Shown here: in pieces, positions 27,760 through 37,252 of the stretch | Layout of the letters: every line of letters starts with the position of its first letter | Position numbering within the stretch: position 1 is the stretch's first letter | NCBI RefSeq assembly: GCF_002954615.1 | Contig: NZ_MSCJ01000001.1 | Coordinates: forward strand, 1,736,001 to 1,800,000 | Direction of reading: 5' to 3' | Source of the DNA: Photobacterium angustum | Lineage (GTDB): Bacteria > Pseudomonadota > Gammaproteobacteria > Enterobacterales > Vibrionaceae | DNA length: 64,000 bases | Position numbers and translations under genes: made by a program | Notes under the pieces: model-generated | Database searches by the model: none | Told to the model about the DNA's origin: nothing | The model's input: only the letters and a program-made list of their open reading frames with translations

Positions 27760-28533
27760 GTGGAATACCATAACGCTGCTGATTCTCTTAAAGGTCGTGT
27801 CATTTTAGTAACAGGTGCAGGTGATGGCATTGGACGCGAAGCCGCTATTCAATATGCAGCCCATGGTGCAACGGTTATTTTACTCGGTAGAACAGTAGCA
27901 AAACTTGAAGCCGTTTATGATGAAATTGAAACTCTGGGTTACACACAGCCAGCGATTATCCCTTTAGATTTAATGGGTGCGACTAAACAACACTATCTCG
28001 ATATGGTGGATACCATCGAGCAGCAATTTGGTCGCCTCGATGGCGTATTACATAACGCAGGGATCTTGGGGGTGCTTAGTCCACTAGAACAAATTGAAGA
28101 ATCGACCTTTGATGATGTCATGCAAGTTAATGTGAAAGCGCAGTTTTTATTAACTCAGGCTGTTATTCCATTAATCAAGAAATCGCCCGATGGCAGAATT
28201 ATTTTCACATCATCAACTGTTGGTCATAGTGGCCGTGCATTTTGGGGCAGTTATGCTATTTCAAAATTTGCAACCGAGGGCATGATGCAAGTCCTTGCTG
28301 ATGAACTAAGCAACACCAACGTAAAAGTAAATGCAATAAATCCTGGTGGTACAAGAACGGGAATGCGTGCCAAAGCCTTCCCTGCAGAGGATGCAATGCA
28401 GCTTAAAACACCAAAAGATATCATACCGCTATATGTGTACCTAATGGGCCCAGAAAGCCGTCATGTTTCTGGTAAATGTATTGACGCTCAACCTAAGCCA
28501 ACATCTTCTTACAGCCATTGTGAAGAAGAATAA
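27760..28533 (+). CDS. yciK: YciK short-chain dehydrogenase/reductase
   Basis: A 257-residue NAD(P)-dependent oxidoreductase of the SDR family, matching E. coli YciK. The cofactor motif is VTGAGDGIGREAA (TGxxxGIG) near residue 19. NAG is in LHNAGILG, and the catalytic Ser-Tyr-Lys are in FTSSTVGHSG and SYAISKFA. The physiological substrate is unknown. The start is GTG with AAAGGA 8 bases upstream. Its place after sohB follows the enterobacterial order (topA, yciN, sohB, yciK), though here yciK is divergent from sohB. Confidence 0.94.
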   Translation: MEYHNAADSLKGRVILVTGAGDGIGREAAIQYAAHGATVILLGRTVAKLEAVYDEIETLGYTQPAIIPLDLMGATKQHYLDMVDTIEQQFGRLDGVLHNAGILGVLSPLEQIEESTFDDVMQVNVKAQFLLTQAVIPLIKKSPDGRIIFTSSTVGHSGRAFWGSYAISKFATEGMMQVLADELSNTNVKVNAINPGGTRTGMRAKAFPAEDAMQLKTPKDIIPLYVYLMGPESRHVSGKCIDAQPKPTSSYSHCEEE

Positions 28534-28555
28534 AGCTGTTCATTAAGATATAAAC

Positions 28556-28584
28556 AAAAAAGCCGACGCAATGTCGGCTTTTTT
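28556..28584. terminator. Bidirectional terminator after yciK
   Basis: A 12-bp stem, AAAAAAGCCGAC/GTCGGCTTTTTT, with a five-base loop, between yciK and the convergent DMT gene. Confidence 0.88.
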
Positions 28585-28600
28585 ATAGCTAAATCTAGTA

Positions 28601-29497
28601 TTAGTGACTTTGTGTTTTAAGTTGTTTTCGCCACTGCCAAGCAAATAAACAGGATAAGGTCAGTACAACGACAGCTGAGCCTGCCAACACATTGGCTGTT
28701 GGTGTTTCCCCAATGATCAACCATACCAACAACGGACCAAAAAGTACTTCAAGTAACAAGATCAAACTTGTTTCGGCTGCGGGTAAATAACGTGGTCCAT
28801 GTGCAATCAAATAGAAAGACAATGGGATCACAACACCACCGAGTAAGAACATATAAATAGCATGCTGCATGTCCAGTGCAAACGGTTTAGCACCAACAGA
28901 GAGCGAAATAATCGAAGTAAATACACCGGCAAGGATAATATAAATAGAACCTAGCTGCCCCTCTGTCTTACGCAGTGCCACAAGATAGACAGCTATCGCA
29001 ATGGCAGAAACCAAAGCAAGTGAATCCCCTCTCAGCTCATCAATAGTAGGATGATAACCAAACACTAACCCTATCCCACCAACAGCAATAATAATCGCAA
29101 AGATCGTTGCCTTATCTAACTTCTCTTTTAAGAAGAAGAAACCAATCACTGCCGTAAATAAAGGTGCGGTATTGGTAATAACCAAAGTACTGGCCACTTG
29201 GGTATTATTCAGTGATAACACAAAACAAATGGTCGATGCGCTAAATAGTCCAGCAGTAATTAAAGTTAATAGCGATGGACGCAGTAAATGTTGCGTGATT
29301 AGTTTTTTATCTGAAAACCACTGCACAATAAACAACATGGCAGCAGGTAAGAAGCCACGCCAGAAAATCAATGTCCATTCATTACTATCAATTAAACGCA
29401 CGAGTAGCGTATCAAAACTTAATACCATCACGCCAAAGACCGTGATCAATCGTCCCCGTTGTTGCTCTTTCAATGCATCTAACATTGCTATACTCAC
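28601..29497 (-). CDS. DMT superfamily (EamA) transporter
   Basis: A 298-residue inner-membrane protein with ten predicted membrane segments in two EamA halves: VFGVMVLSFDTLLVRLI with WRGFLPAAMLFIV in the first, and ALVSAIAIAVYLVALRK with LLLEVLFGPLLVWLIIGE in the second. The conserved VASTLVITNTAPLFTAVIG and FFFLKEKL of the first half are clear. Members export metabolites or amino acids; nothing here indicates which. It stands alone between two terminators. Confidence 0.88.
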   Translation of the reverse strand: MSIAMLDALKEQQRGRLITVFGVMVLSFDTLLVRLIDSNEWTLIFWRGFLPAAMLFIVQWFSDKKLITQHLLRPSLLTLITAGLFSASTICFVLSLNNTQVASTLVITNTAPLFTAVIGFFFLKEKLDKATIFAIIIAVGGIGLVFGYHPTIDELRGDSLALVSAIAIAVYLVALRKTEGQLGSIYIILAGVFTSIISLSVGAKPFALDMQHAIYMFLLGGVVIPLSFYLIAHGPRYLPAAETSLILLLEVLFGPLLVWLIIGETPTANVLAGSAVVVLTLSCLFAWQWRKQLKTQSH

Positions 29498-29609
29498 TGA
29501 CTTATTCGTTATATGTTTAGCATCCCTTCACAGTAAAGTGCTTCACAACAATATTCACACTTTTCACTCCGTGCCTATCTGAGTTATACCACGTGATTTA
29601 CCGGATACA

Positions 29610-29636
29610 AAAAAACCGACACTAGGTCGGCTTTTT
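29610..29636 (-). terminator. Terminator after rluB
   Basis: CCGAC/GTCGG stem flanked by A and T runs. On the minus strand it reads GCCGAC, loop, GTCGG, TTTTTTT. Confidence 0.75.
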
Positions 29637-29659
29637 ATTATTCATTTAGTCTAAACCAA

Positions 29660-30790
29660 TTACTTACGAGTACGTGGCTTAGCAGGCTTATTGGCTAAAG
29701 GATTACGGCGATTTGCTGCATTTCCTGAAGGCTTACGCTTACCTGATGATTGCGGTTTACCCGATGTTTGTGGGCGACCTGCTGATTGTGGCTTGCCATT
29801 ATCGCGACTGTCACGGTTATCACGACCTTTTGCTGGCTGTGAACGACCATTACCACGACGCTCATTTGATTGAGCTTCAACTTCAGCATTACGACTAGAG
29901 CCAGGGTTACGACGATCGTTACCACGACCACGACGACCGCGACCACCGCCCGTTTCTACACGCTCTTCGTGACGACGAACAGCACGACGGATCTGACGAA
30001 TGCCTTTTTTACGCTTTTGACCTTCAACAGTTAATGCTGTTTCAGTCTCAGGTGGAAGTTCAACTGTCGCACGAAGCTCATTCACTTCTTTTAGTTCAAG
30101 CTCACTCCAACCACCACGAGGCATATCTTTCGTTAGGTAAACATCACCGTAACGAACACGCTTAAGACGGCTAACAGTAACGCCTTGCGAATCCCATAAG
30201 CGACGAACCTCACGGTTACGACCTTCAGTGATCACTACGTAGAAGGTATGGTTCATACCTTCACCACCAGCGTAAACAACATCTTCAAAACGTGCTAAAC
30301 CATCTTCTAGTTCAACACCTTTAACAACGTTCTTTACCATCTGCTCAGTCACTTCACCAAATACACGAACCATGTATTCACGTTCAACCGTGCGGCTTGG
30401 GTGCATTAAGCGGTTAGCAAGTTCACCGTCTGTTGTGAACAACAATAAACCTGAGGTGTTCGCATCAAGACGGCCTACTGATACCCAGCGACCTGTGTTT
30501 AAGCGAGGAAGACGATCAAATACAGTACGGCGGCCTTCAGGGTCGTGACGAGTACATAGCTCACCTTCAGGCTTGTTGTAAGCAAGAATACGGCAAATTT
30601 CTTCATCAGAAGAGATCAACTCAATGTTATGACCATCAATACGAACACTTACTGATAAATCTTCAAGACGATCGCCAAGTTTAGCAACGACACCATCAAC
30701 ACTCACTCGACCGTTTTGGATCATTAATTCGATTTCACGACGTGATCCTTGGCCAGCTCGTGCCAATACCTTCTGTAATTTTTCACTCAT
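29660..30790 (-). CDS. rluB: 23S rRNA pseudouridine(2605) synthase RluB with extended basic tail
   Basis: RsuA/RluB-type pseudouridine synthase acting on 23S rRNA near the peptidyl-transferase centre. An S4 RNA-binding domain (about 1-60: [19 protein letters not shown]) precedes the catalytic domain with Asp in [14 protein letters not shown], then [10 protein letters not shown]. After about residue 250 comes a low-complexity Arg/Gly/Asn/Ser/Pro-rich tail of some 120 residues, including RGRRGRG and repeated (P)QxSGKP-type units, making the protein 376 residues against 291 in E. coli. I use the ATG at 30790 (AAAGG upstream); a TTG three codons earlier is less likely. The tail is probably disordered and RNA-binding. 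Confidence 0.94.
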   Translation of the reverse strand: MSEKLQKVLARAGQGSRREIELMIQNGRVSVDGVVAKLGDRLEDLSVSVRIDGHNIELISSDEEICRILAYNKPEGELCTRHDPEGRRTVFDRLPRLNTGRWVSVGRLDANTSGLLLFTTDGELANRLMHPSRTVEREYMVRVFGEVTEQMVKNVVKGVELEDGLARFEDVVYAGGEGMNHTFYVVITEGRNREVRRLWDSQGVTVSRLKRVRYGDVYLTKDMPRGGWSELELKEVNELRATVELPPETETALTVEGQKRKKGIRQIRRAVRRHEERVETGGGRGRRGRGNDRRNPGSSRNAEVEAQSNERRGNGRSQPAKGRDNRDSRDNGKPQSAGRPQTSGKPQSSGKRKPSGNAANRRNPLANKPAKPRTRK

Positions 30791-31063
30791 TATAGACAAA
30801 CCTTTGTCGCCTTCACAGGCGTCGAAATACTCATCAAAAGATTTCGGACAATACTTTCTAATTTAAAATCAGAGAGTTGCTTAACCAAAACCATTTATGC
30901 GAATAGCATTAATTTGGATTCTGTGTGAGATATTAACTACTCACTTTTTATCAGAATGTGGGCGCGCATTATGCCAAAAGACGGCAAAGTTAGCTATAAA
31001 AAGATAGTCGATTGCGAGGTTATTTACAGGAAAATCAAACAAATAAAATAGGGATAAAAACAA
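30791..31063. other. Spacer between rluB and yciO
   Basis: About 270 bases upstream of rluB (minus). It must hold the rluB promoter. A short inverted repeat near the rluB start (GACGCCTGTGAAGGCGAC on the minus strand) may form a leader hairpin. No ORF. Confidence 0.35.
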
Positions 31064-31098
31064 AAAAGCAAACAGCCAGAAACTAACTATTTGCTTTT
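31064..31098 (-). terminator. Terminator of the rnm-yciO transcript
   Basis: AAAAGCAAA (31064-31072) pairs with TTTGCTTTT (31090-31098). On the minus strand it ends in a T-run, TTTTTTG. Confidence 0.6.
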
Positions 31099-31130
31099 AT
31101 TAGATTTACTGAATGTTAGAACGTTCTAGA

Positions 31131-31751
31131 TCATTCAAACGGTGTCACATCACCTGCACCAACTCGAACAATATTAATTTCACCTTCACTGAAATCAATC
31201 ACTGTTGTTGGCTGCTCACCTAAGTAACCACCATGCATAATCAAATCAACAGCATGCTCTAACTTATCGCGAATTTCATCAGGATCCGCTTCTGTTGTTT
31301 CATTACCCGGTAAAATAAGACTGGTTGACATTAGAGGCTCACCTAACGCTTCAAGTAATGCCAGTGCAATCGCATTATCAGGTACACGAATACCAATCGT
31401 TTTACGCTTAGCATTCATTAAACGACGAGGTACTTCTTTTGTTCCTTTAAATATAAAGGTGTATGCACCTGGGGTGTTATTACGTAAAAGACGGAAAGCG
31501 ATATTATCAACACGGGTGTACAAAGATAGCTCAGATAAATCACGGCATAACAAAGTAAAGTTGTGCTTTTCGTTTAGGCGGCGGATCTGACAAATACGCT
31601 CTAGTGCTTGTTTGTTTTCTAACTGACAACCAAGGGCATAACCAGAATCCGTTGGATAAACCACGACACCGCCATTTTTAATAATTTCTACCGCTTGTTT
31701 AATCAAACGCGTTTGGGGTGTTTCTGGGTGAACATAAAAAAATTGACTCAT
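31131..31751 (-). CDS. yciO: YciO, Sua5/YrdC-family protein
   Basis: A 206-residue member of the Sua5/YrdC/YciO family (threonylcarbamoyl-AMP synthase fold, dsRNA-binding cleft). VVYPTDSGYALGC and the PGAYTFIFKGTKEVPRR and KRKTIGIRVPDN blocks are diagnostic of YciO. TsaC/YrdC proper makes threonylcarbamoyl-adenylate for tRNA t6A; whether YciO does so in vivo is unclear. Its ATG touches the stop of rnm (one-base overlap), so the two genes form an operon transcribed away from trp. The pair sits beside the trp operon as in enterobacteria. Confidence 0.93.
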   Translation of the reverse strand: MSQFFYVHPETPQTRLIKQAVEIIKNGGVVVYPTDSGYALGCQLENKQALERICQIRRLNEKHNFTLLCRDLSELSLYTRVDNIAFRLLRNNTPGAYTFIFKGTKEVPRRLMNAKRKTIGIRVPDNAIALALLEALGEPLMSTSLILPGNETTEADPDEIRDKLEHAVDLIMHGGYLGEQPTTVIDFSEGEINIVRVGAGDVTPFE

Positions 31752-32641
31752 TATTCCTCCTTTGAGGCAGCAGGCCCAGCCTGAACTTCTACCTCTACTC
31801 GCTTTTTCTCAACTTCCCAATCATGCCAAATCGCTGGAACATCTTTAGGAAGCCACAAGTTACGTCCTAATTCCGTCCAAGGAGATTGGTAATGAAAATC
31901 AGATCCTTGTGAAGCAAGTAAATTAAATTGTATGGCGTAATCCCCTAAGGTACGTCGTTCTTGCGGTGCTTGTTGTGGCTGTGATACTTCCATACCATCG
32001 CCACCCACCTCAATAAAATGCTGAATTAAACGCTTAAGCCATTTTGCCGTCATGTTGTAACGACCTGGATGGGCAATAACCGCTTTACCACCAGCGGCAT
32101 GAATCACATCAATAGCATCGGCGATGGTGCACCAATTTGGCGGAACGTAACCCGGATTTCCACGTGTTAAGAATTTCTTAAACACTGCCTGCATAGTTTT
32201 CGCATAACCTTGTTCTACAATCCAACGAGCGAAATGTGCACGAGTAATCGATGCATCACCCGCAAGTTTAGCAGCGCCTTCAAATGCCCCTGGCATTTTG
32301 TTTTTCTCAAGTCGCGCGCCAATTTCTTTAGCGCGTTCAAGCCGACGCTCTACTTGCTGCTCAATAAACGCGACTAACGTTGGATTTTGTGGGTCTATAT
32401 TAAGCCCAACGATATGAATATCAAAGTTTTGCCACACGGTAGAGATTTCAATACCGTTGATTAGCGTAATAGGCAAGGCTTCTTGCTCTATCACTGTATG
32501 CGCTTCATGTAGGCCAGCAACCGTATCGTGATCAGTAATTGCCAGGATGTCGACCCGCATATCTACGGCACGTCGAACTAACTCTTGCGGCGTTAAGCGA
32601 CCATCAGACGCTGTAGTATGGCTATGTAAATCAAACAACAT
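31751..32641 (-). CDS. rnm: RNase AM (YciV), PHP-domain 5'-3' exonuclease
   Basis: A 296-residue PHP-superfamily phosphoesterase, the counterpart of E. coli YciV/RNase AM (formerly TrpH), which trims 5' ends of 5S and other rRNAs and hydrolyses 3',5'-nucleoside bisphosphates. Metal ligands are visible in [20 protein letters not shown] (His-x-His, Asp), [25 protein letters not shown] and [11 protein letters not shown]. It is transcribed divergently from the trp operon, and its start codon is only about 30 bases from the trp promoter and operator, so TrpR binding may affect it too. Confidence 0.93.
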   Translation of the reverse strand: MLFDLHSHTTASDGRLTPQELVRRAVDMRVDILAITDHDTVAGLHEAHTVIEQEALPITLINGIEISTVWQNFDIHIVGLNIDPQNPTLVAFIEQQVERRLERAKEIGARLEKNKMPGAFEGAAKLAGDASITRAHFARWIVEQGYAKTMQAVFKKFLTRGNPGYVPPNWCTIADAIDVIHAAGGKAVIAHPGRYNMTAKWLKRLIQHFIEVGGDGMEVSQPQQAPQERRTLGDYAIQFNLLASQGSDFHYQSPWTELGRNLWLPKDVPAIWHDWEVEKKRVEVEVQAGPAASKEE

Positions 32642-32652
32642 AAGTTTTATTC

Positions 32653-32686
32653 TTGACTTTATAATCGTGAACTAGTTTACTAGTAC
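32653..32686 (+). promoter_or_regulatory. trp promoter with TrpR operator
   Basis: TTGACT (32653-32658), 17-base spacer, TTTACT (32676-32681). The -10 lies inside the palindrome GAACTAGTTTACTAGTAC (32669-32686), which differs from the E. coli trp operator by one base in the central AACTAGTTAACTAGT core. TrpR with tryptophan would exclude polymerase. Confidence 0.9.
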
Positions 32687-32777
32687 ATAAATACCAAGTA
32701 TCCAATACTTGATTGAGAGGCATCATGTACATTTAGCTAATAGCAAAAATGTAACTAATACCTAATAGGACTCTTAC

Positions 32778-32855
32778 ATGTTACAGCAAATTCAAAATCA
32801 ACAATGCGTTTTCTTCAATAATTGGTGGTGGCACTCCTACTTACGGGCGGTGTGA
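32778..32855 (+). CDS. trpL: trp operon leader peptide TrpL
   Basis: A 25-residue leader ORF with AGGA 7 bases before its ATG. The product begins MLQQIQNQQC and contains three consecutive Trp codons (NNWWWHSYLRAV), preceded by FF and followed by one Tyr. It lies between the trp promoter and a strong T-rich terminator, the standard arrangement for ribosome-mediated attenuation: stalling at the Trp codons when charged tRNA-Trp is scarce would let the G-rich segment after them pair with the 5' arm of the terminator. Confidence 0.93.
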   Translation: MLQQIQNQQCVFFNNWWWHSYLRAV

Positions 32856-32883
32856 ATAGCTGTAACTCAGCAAAATAGCAACG

Positions 32884-32909
32884 AGCCCGCCATCAATGCG
32901 GGCTTTTTT
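32884..32909 (+). terminator. trp attenuator terminator
   Basis: AGCCCGC (32884-32890) pairs with GCGGGCT (32898-32904) followed by six T. CGGGCGG at 32844-32850, at the end of trpL, can pair with GCCCG at 32885-32889 as the competing antiterminator. Confidence 0.88.
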
Positions 32910-32990
32910 ATAACGCCGAATTTAACCAGATAAAAAATAAAACGGGCACGGCACCTAGCCTTCACTGCGACCATTAACAAGGATGACCTC

Positions 32991-34004
32991 ATGATTATTG
33001 TCTTAAAACCGCAAGCAACAGAAGCTGATGCCAAAAGCCTACTGGCTAAAATCGCCAGTGTCGGATTAAAACCGCTCTATATGCCTGGCAGTGAACGCAT
33101 TGTTTTAGGTGCATTAGGTGATGAACGTGTTTTACAAAGCTTAAATATCGAAGCGAACCCTTTGGTTGAAACGGTAAAACCCATTTTAACTAAATACAAA
33201 TTAGTTAGCCGAGAAGTCCAAGCCCACAACACAGTGGTACGTTTTGGCTCTGCTGCGGTCGGTGGCGATCGTTTTGCTGTTATTGCAGGCCCTTGCTCTG
33301 TCGAATCAGAACAACAATTATTGTCTGTTGCTGAAATGGTGAAGTCTCATGGTGCTATGGCACTGCGAGGTGGAGCATATAAACCTCGCACCAGCCCTTA
33401 TGATTTCCAAGGATTAGGTATTGAAGGGTTAAAATTGTTAAAAAAAGCCAATGACATGCTCGGTATACCTACCGTATCTGAAGTCATGGATGTGAGCCAA
33501 GTTGAAAAAATGACTCAATATATTGATTGTTTTCAAATTGGTGCGAGAAATATGCAAAACTATGGCTTGTTAAAAATTATCGGTGAAAGTAAAAAACCGA
33601 TCTTGCTCAAACGCGGACTTTCAGCCACTATCGAGGAATTGCTACTCGCTGCTGAATATATTTATGATGCAGGTAACCCAAATATCATTTTGTGTGAACG
33701 TGGTATTAGAACGTTTGAGACAGCAACGAGAAATACATTGGATCTCAATGCGGTCGCTTATTTAAAGCAACATACCCATTTGCCCGTGCTGGTAGACCCA
33801 AGCCATGGAACAGGTATTCGTGAGTTAGTGATCCCACTCTCACGCGCAGCGGCTGCTGTTGGCGCCGATGGCATCATTGTCGAATCACATTTAAATCCAT
33901 GTGAAGCCTTATCTGATGGTCATCAAGCATTAACCGCACCAATGTTTGAACAATTAATGCAGGAATTAAAACCGTTTGTGGAAGCGGCAGGGAGAACGCT
34001 GTGA
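32991..34004 (+). CDS. aroF: Type I-beta DAHP synthase, first structural gene of the trp operon
   Basis: 3-deoxy-7-phosphoheptulonate synthase, which condenses PEP and erythrose 4-phosphate to begin the shikimate pathway. The 337-residue protein is of the Bacillus/Thermotoga I-beta type, unlike the E. coli AroF/G/H (I-alpha) enzymes. A ferredoxin-like regulatory domain fills about residues 1-75. The barrel carries AGPCSVES, KPRTSPYDFQGLG, QIGARNMQNY, LLKRG, CERGIRTFETATRNTLD, LVDPSHGTG and VESHLNP. AAGGA precedes the ATG. It lies between the trp attenuator and trpE and overlaps trpE as GTGA, so it is under TrpR and attenuation control. The symbol follows usage for this family. Allosteric ligand is unknown. 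Confidence 0.93.
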   Translation: MIIVLKPQATEADAKSLLAKIASVGLKPLYMPGSERIVLGALGDERVLQSLNIEANPLVETVKPILTKYKLVSREVQAHNTVVRFGSAAVGGDRFAVIAGPCSVESEQQLLSVAEMVKSHGAMALRGGAYKPRTSPYDFQGLGIEGLKLLKKANDMLGIPTVSEVMDVSQVEKMTQYIDCFQIGARNMQNYGLLKIIGESKKPILLKRGLSATIEELLLAAEYIYDAGNPNIILCERGIRTFETATRNTLDLNAVAYLKQHTHLPVLVDPSHGTGIRELVIPLSRAAAAVGADGIIVESHLNPCEALSDGHQALTAPMFEQLMQELKPFVEAAGRTL

Positions 34005-35596
34005 ATACTCACTCAATAGGAAATCATCCACTAGGGCAAAATACATTAGCTGCTAATGAGATCGATCTTCTCAGCCTTGATGTACCTTATGTTGCCGATC
34101 CCACTGAACTGTACTTTTCAGTTTGTGGCGATCGCCCGCACAACCTTTTATTAGAATCAGCAGAAGTTGATTCTAAGCAAGATTTAAAGAGCTTAATGCT
34201 TGTTGATGCTGCAGTACGTATTGTTTGCCGCGGTAAAGAAGTCACGTTGGAAGCACTAACAAGTAATGGTGTGAATGTCATTACGCATTTACAAAGCCAA
34301 CTGCCTAACGATATTCATGCAGCACTCAATGGAAAAACATTAACATTAGTATTTCCATCCCACGCTCATGATATTGATGAGGATAGCCGCTTACGCCAAA
34401 CTTCATCATTCGATGCTCTACGTTTGATCCAACATGCCTTTGATACCAAGCACCACCCAAAAGAAGCCTTATTCTTAGGTGGTCTATTTGCGTATGACTT
34501 AGTCGCTGGTTTTGAGCCGCTACCAGAAGTGAAGCAAGACAATAACTGTCCTGACTATATTTTCTATATTGCCGAAACCTTGTTGATTATCGATCACCAA
34601 CGTCGTAAAGGCACGCTGCAAGCAACTTTATTTGGTGGCGAGCACTACACCAATAGCTATCATGATTTGAGTCGTCGCCTTCAAACGATTAAAGAGATCT
34701 GTTTAAACCCTCAGCCTGTGCCACCCGCACAAGTATTAGACAAATGTGAACCAGAGGCGTCTATTAGTGATGAAGATTTCTGCCAAACGGTTAACGATCT
34801 TAAACAATACGTTATCAATGGCGATGTGTTCCAAGTCGTGCCGTCACGCCAATTTACTTTGCCATGCCCTTCAACACTCGCGGCATATAAAGCATTGAAA
34901 ATTGGTAACCCAAGCCCTTATATGTTCTTTTTACAAGACTCAGAATTTACCTTGTTTGGCGCCTCTCCTGAAAGTGCACTGAAATATTGTTCAGATTCAA
35001 ACCAAGTAGAGATATACCCGATTGCTGGTACTCGACCACGAGGCAAAAACAGCGACGGATCAATTAACCTTGATTTAGATGGTCGCATTGAATTAGAGCT
35101 ACGTTGCGATAAAAAAGAGAATGCTGAACACATGATGCTAGTGGATCTAGCACGTAATGATGTTGCAAGGATCAGTGAAGCAGGTAGCCGCTATGTAGCA
35201 GATTTACTGAAAGTTGATCGCTACAGCCATGTGATGCACTTAGTTTCTCGTGTGGTAGGCCAATTGCGAGGCGATCTTGATGCCCTTCATGCGTATCAAG
35301 CCTGTATGAACATGGGCACATTAACAGGGGCACCGAAAATCCGAGCTATGCAGCTTATCCGTGATGTTGAACAACGTCGTCGTGGTAGTTATGGCGGTGC
35401 TGTCGGTTATCTCACTGGTCACGGTGATATGGATACTTGTATCGTGATCCGCTCAGCCTATGTTGAGAATGGTATTGCGAGTGTTCAAGCTGGTGCTGGC
35501 GTGGTTTACGACTCCATTCCACAAGCAGAAGCCGATGAAACGCGTGGCAAAGCGCAAGCGGTCATTAACGCTATTCGCACAGCACATCAAGGTTAA
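34001..35596 (+). CDS. trpE: Anthranilate synthase component I
   Basis: Converts chorismate to anthranilate with ammonia delivered by TrpG. The 531-residue product has the tryptophan feedback site LLESA at residues 50-54, the chorismate-binding block with FGASPESALKY, IAGTRPRGKN, DLARNDVARIS and GAPKIRAMQLI, and the terminal QAGAGVVYDS segment. It starts with GTG, overlapping the end of the DAHP synthase gene by four bases, which implies translational coupling. TrpG follows after 11 bases with a strong AAGGAG site. Feedback inhibition by tryptophan is expected from the intact LLESA motif. Confidence 0.97.
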   Translation: MNTHSIGNHPLGQNTLAANEIDLLSLDVPYVADPTELYFSVCGDRPHNLLLESAEVDSKQDLKSLMLVDAAVRIVCRGKEVTLEALTSNGVNVITHLQSQLPNDIHAALNGKTLTLVFPSHAHDIDEDSRLRQTSSFDALRLIQHAFDTKHHPKEALFLGGLFAYDLVAGFEPLPEVKQDNNCPDYIFYIAETLLIIDHQRRKGTLQATLFGGEHYTNSYHDLSRRLQTIKEICLNPQPVPPAQVLDKCEPEASISDEDFCQTVNDLKQYVINGDVFQVVPSRQFTLPCPSTLAAYKALKIGNPSPYMFFLQDSEFTLFGASPESALKYCSDSNQVEIYPIAGTRPRGKNSDGSINLDLDGRIELELRCDKKENAEHMMLVDLARNDVARISEAGSRYVADLLKVDRYSHVMHLVSRVVGQLRGDLDALHAYQACMNMGTLTGAPKIRAMQLIRDVEQRRRGSYGGAVGYLTGHGDMDTCIVIRSAYVENGIASVQAGAGVVYDSIPQAEADETRGKAQAVINAIRTAHQG

Positions 35597-35607
35597 GGAG
35601 AACCACA

Positions 35608-36228
35608 ATGACAAACGCAATCCCAGCCCATATTGTGCTACTCGACAACTTTGATTCGTTTACTTACAACCTTGTTGATCAATTTCGTTCTCTAGGTCAT
35701 CCAGTAACGATTTACCGTAATAACTTAACGGCAGAGCAAGTAGAAAATGCACTTAGTGCTAAAAGCAATCCCGTTTTAGTGTTATCCCCCGGTCCTGGTG
35801 TGCCAGCTGATGCGGGATGTATGCCCGAACTGATCCAACGAGTGAAAGGAAAAGTACCAATGATTGGTATTTGCCTAGGACAACAAGCGATTGTTGAAGC
35901 TTACGGCGGAAAAGTTTCAGGCGCAGGTGAAATTGTCCATGGTAAAGCTGCAATGATGAGCCACAACCAACATGCAGTGTTTGGCAATTTACCGAATCCT
36001 CTCTCTATTGCACGTTACCATTCATTAGTTGCAACAGATGTGCCAGATAGTCTAGAGACTATCGCCGATGTCAATGGCTTAGTCATGGCAGTACTGAACG
36101 AAGAAGATAAGGTATGTGGCTTTCAATTCCACCCTGAGTCAATCCTAACGACACAAGGGGCGGAGCTTTTAACACAGACCTTAAATTGGGTAACAACATC
36201 TAACGGAAAGAATAATTCAAAGCATTAA
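35608..36228 (+). CDS. trpG: Anthranilate synthase component II, glutamine amidotransferase
   Basis: Class I glutamine amidotransferase supplying ammonia to TrpE. 206 residues, beginning [20 protein letters not shown]. Oxyanion and nucleophile motifs are SPGPGVP and GICLGQQA with Cys89; the His-Glu pair is in FQFHPES. In enterobacteria this domain is fused to TrpD; here trpG and trpD are separate genes, as is usual in Vibrionaceae. AAGGAG lies 8 bases before the ATG. Confidence 0.96.
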   Translation: MTNAIPAHIVLLDNFDSFTYNLVDQFRSLGHPVTIYRNNLTAEQVENALSAKSNPVLVLSPGPGVPADAGCMPELIQRVKGKVPMIGICLGQQAIVEAYGGKVSGAGEIVHGKAAMMSHNQHAVFGNLPNPLSIARYHSLVATDVPDSLETIADVNGLVMAVLNEEDKVCGFQFHPESILTTQGAELLTQTLNWVTTSNGKNNSKH

Positions 36229-36239
36229 GGACGATGATT

Positions 36240-37250
36240 ATGGATAACAAAATTTACGATATTGCCAATAAACTCTACGATCAAGAATCTCTGAGCCAAC
36301 AAGAGAGTCACACCCTATTTGATGCCATTATCAAGGGTGAGGTCGATCCCATTATTCTGTCGGCCGTTTTAACATCGTTGAAAATTAAAGGTGAAACACC
36401 ACAAGAAATTGCTGGAGCCGCGAGCGCTTTAGTCGCTAACGCTAACGCCTTCCCAAGCCCAGATTATGACTTTGCCGATATCGTAGGGACAGGTGGTGAT
36501 GGTGCCAATACCATCAACATTTCAACCACAGCAGCGTTTGTAGCTGCAGCGTGTGGTATTAAAGTGGCAAAACACGGTAACCGTGGCGTTTCAAGCAAAT
36601 CTGGCTCTTCAGATCTGCTTGATAAATTTGGTATCAACCTTGCGATGACACCAGAAAACGCGCGTGGAGCACTAGATGAACTTGGTGTGTGTTTCTTATT
36701 CGCGCCTGAATATCACGGTGGTGTACGCCACGCTATGCCTGTACGTCAAACATTAAAGACTCGCACCATCTTCAATGTACTTGGGCCTTTAATTAACCCT
36801 GCAAAACCTAATATTGAACTTATGGGTGTTTACGACAATAGCCTCGTTCGTCCGATTGCAGAAACCATGGCTACCATGGGCATGAAACGTGCGGCTGTCG
36901 TTCACGGTAGTGGTTTAGATGAAGTGGCAATTCATGGTGAAACCCATGTTGCGGAAATCATTAATGGCGAAATCACCGAATACACTCTCACTCCTGCTGA
37001 TTTCGGTTTGGATACCTACCCGTTAGAGGCGATTAAAGGCGGCGAACCTGAAGAGAACCGCGCCATTATCACTAACATTTTAACCGGTAAAGGTACGCCA
37101 GCCCAAGTTGGTGCAGTAGCAGTCAACGTAGCCCTGCTATTACGTTTATTCGGTCAAGAAGATCTTAAACAAAATACGCAACAAGCCATTGAAGTCATGC
37201 AATCAGGCAAAGCTTTTGAATTAGTAGAAAAATTGGCAGCACGAGGATAA
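36240..37250 (+). CDS. trpD: Anthranilate phosphoribosyltransferase
   Basis: Transfers phosphoribose from PRPP to anthranilate. About 336 residues with the PRPP loop [34 protein letters not shown], and [18 protein letters not shown]. An AAGGA 9 bases upstream favours the ATG at 36240 over one at 36234, which would add two residues. It follows trpG closely and is followed two bases after its stop by trpCF. No fusion to TrpG. Confidence 0.96.
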   Translation: MDNKIYDIANKLYDQESLSQQESHTLFDAIIKGEVDPIILSAVLTSLKIKGETPQEIAGAASALVANANAFPSPDYDFADIVGTGGDGANTINISTTAAFVAAACGIKVAKHGNRGVSSKSGSSDLLDKFGINLAMTPENARGALDELGVCFLFAPEYHGGVRHAMPVRQTLKTRTIFNVLGPLINPAKPNIELMGVYDNSLVRPIAETMATMGMKRAAVVHGSGLDEVAIHGETHVAEIINGEITEYTLTPADFGLDTYPLEAIKGGEPEENRAIITNILTGKGTPAQVGAVAVNVALLLRLFGQEDLKQNTQQAIEVMQSGKAFELVEKLAARG

Positions 37251-37252
37251 TC

